Part shown: piece by piece, positions 6,534-7,087 of the stretch
How positions within the stretch are numbered: position 1 is the first letter of the stretch
Layout: each line of letters begins with the position of its first letter
Origin: Planctomycetota bacterium
Lineage (GTDB): Bacteria > Planctomycetota > B129-G9
Assembly: GCA_030607235.1 (NCBI GenBank)
Contig: JAUWEX010000051.1
Span: 1 to 7,087, forward strand
DNA: 7,087 bases
Direction of reading: 5' to 3'
Program-made: the position numbers and the translations under genes
Notes under the pieces: generated by a model
Seen by the model: the letters and a program-made list of their open reading frames with translations, nothing else
The model's database searches: none
Told to the model about the DNA's origin: nothing

Positions 6534-6563
6534 TTGTTTGGCGTCAAGCGCATAGGATATACT
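6534..6563 (+). promoter_or_regulatory. Candidate sigma-70 promoter of the WD40 lipoprotein gene
   Basis: TTGTTT (6534-6539) and TATACT (6558-6563) are separated by 18 bases; the -10 matches consensus at five of six bases and the -35 at three. An AT-rich dyad ATATAC-TT-GTATAT (6557-6570) overlaps the -10 element and could bind a repressor, or may be simple AT-rich sequence. Confidence 0.45.
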
Positions 6564-6599
6564 TGTATATTATTATATCACTCAATCGGAGAGGCAACT

Positions 6600-7087
6600 A
6601 TGTCAAATCACATCTACCTTTTTCTTGCACTGTTCCTCCTGCTTATCCCGATCGGCTGCGGCGACAATGATACTCCGCCGCCAAGTGATACTGCGTCATC
6701 AAATGATGCCGATCCGTCAGAGGACACAGGAATCGATTGGAGCGGCGGCAATGTGAAGGAACTCGCCACGATGAGCGGGCATGATGGTGGTGTGAATTCC
6801 ATAGCGCTCAGTCCCGACGGTGGGACGCTGGCCTCGGCGAGTAGTGATGGTACGATAAAGTTATGGGACGTATCCAGCGGGGAGGAAAGGGCCACGCTGA
6901 GCGGACATGGTAGCGGTGTGAATTCCGTGGCGTTCAGTCCCGACGGCAAGACGCTGGTCTCGGGGGGTTATGATTATACGATAAAGTTGTGGAACGTATC
7001 CAGCGGGGAGGAAGTGGCTACGCTGAGCGGGCATGGTGATTGTGTGTGGTCTGTAGCGTTCAGCCCCGACGGCCGGACGCTGGCCTC
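6600..7087 (+). CDS. WD40-repeat putative lipoprotein, N-terminal part
   Basis: The gene is cut by the right edge; 162 codons are visible. A hydrophobic leader (residues 5-18) ends in LIPIGC with C20 as the likely lipidated cysteine. The Pro at -3 and the lack of Lys/Arg in the first residues are atypical, so the lipobox is probable rather than certain. Residues 21-50 form an acidic, Pro/Ser/Thr-rich linker. From residue 56, 42-residue WD40 units follow: two complete (56-97, 98-139) and a third begun. Each carries a GH near the start, FSPDG or LSPDG, and IKLW[DN]V in the complete units. WD40 repeats build a beta-propeller that serves as a protein-binding platform; about seven would be needed for one ring, so more repeats should lie beyond the window. 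The expected location is the outer membrane or periplasm. GGAGAGG (6588-6594) lies five bases before the ATG. The partner is unknown. Confidence 0.88.
   Translation, partial: MSNHIYLFLALFLLLIPIGCGDNDTPPPSDTASSNDADPSEDTGIDWSGGNVKELATMSGHDGGVNSIALSPDGGTLASASSDGTIKLWDVSSGEERATLSGHGSGVNSVAFSPDGKTLVSGGYDYTIKLWNVSSGEEVATLSGHGDCVWSVAFSPDGRTLA
6765..7087 (+). repeat. 126-bp tandem DNA repeat encoding WD40 units
   Basis: Units run 6765-6890, 6891-7016 and 7017 to the edge. The two complete units are identical at about 104 of 126 bases by hand count, including runs of identical synonymous codons such as GTATCCAGCGGGGAGGAA. This points to fairly recent in-gene duplication or gene conversion, so copy number may vary between strains. 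Confidence 0.85.

Noticed and set aside
6765..7087. 126-bp repeats as a CRISPR-like or non-coding array
   Set aside because: The period is a multiple of three, the frame stays open and each unit encodes a WD40 motif, so it is protein repeat coding sequence.

Overview
The window looks like chromosomal DNA of a moderately GC-rich bacterium. Transcription signals are sigma-54 and sigma-70 type, Shine-Dalgarno sites are purine-rich, and one product is a probable lipoprotein. The mix (enhancer-binding regulator, a fused membrane/spermidine-synthase-like protein, a WD40 lipoprotein) fits a deltaproteobacterium-like organism or a related uncultivated phylum. No single gene fixes the lineage, so this is only a leaning. 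I see no insertion sequence, phage gene or CRISPR array.

Layout. (1) 2-541: 3' part of a sigma-54-dependent activator, followed by a hairpin. (2) 542-803: regulatory region with a near-consensus -24/-12 sigma-54 promoter at 739-755, a 17-bp dyad at 681-697 and four GCAAAA/TTTTGC hexamers. (3) 804-3844: an apparent three-gene operon on the + strand. It encodes a small basic protein with two copies of a four-cysteine module, a complete glutamate dehydrogenase, and a second full-length glutamate dehydrogenase paralogue that has lost the catalytic lysine. A strong terminator closes it at 3881-3939. (4) 4023-6278: a large membrane protein with a spermidine-synthase-like domain between two membrane regions. 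(5) 6343-6416: tRNA-Ile(GAU) with its own consensus promoter and terminator. (6) 6600 to the right edge: start of a probable lipoprotein made of WD40 repeats, cut by the window end.

How the genes may work together. The simplest reading is a nitrogen-metabolism locus. The activator could bind the upstream sites and turn on a sigma-54 operon making the Cys-module protein, the active dehydrogenase and the inactive paralogue. The inactive paralogue would most plausibly be a regulatory or structural subunit of a mixed hexamer, by analogy with the GdhA/GdhB pair of Thermus thermophilus. The Cys-module protein would be an unknown accessory or sensor. The residue losses and promoter match are seen directly in the sequence; the regulatory and assembly model is inference. 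The membrane protein, tRNA and WD40 lipoprotein are separate transcription units with no evident functional link to the dehydrogenase locus.
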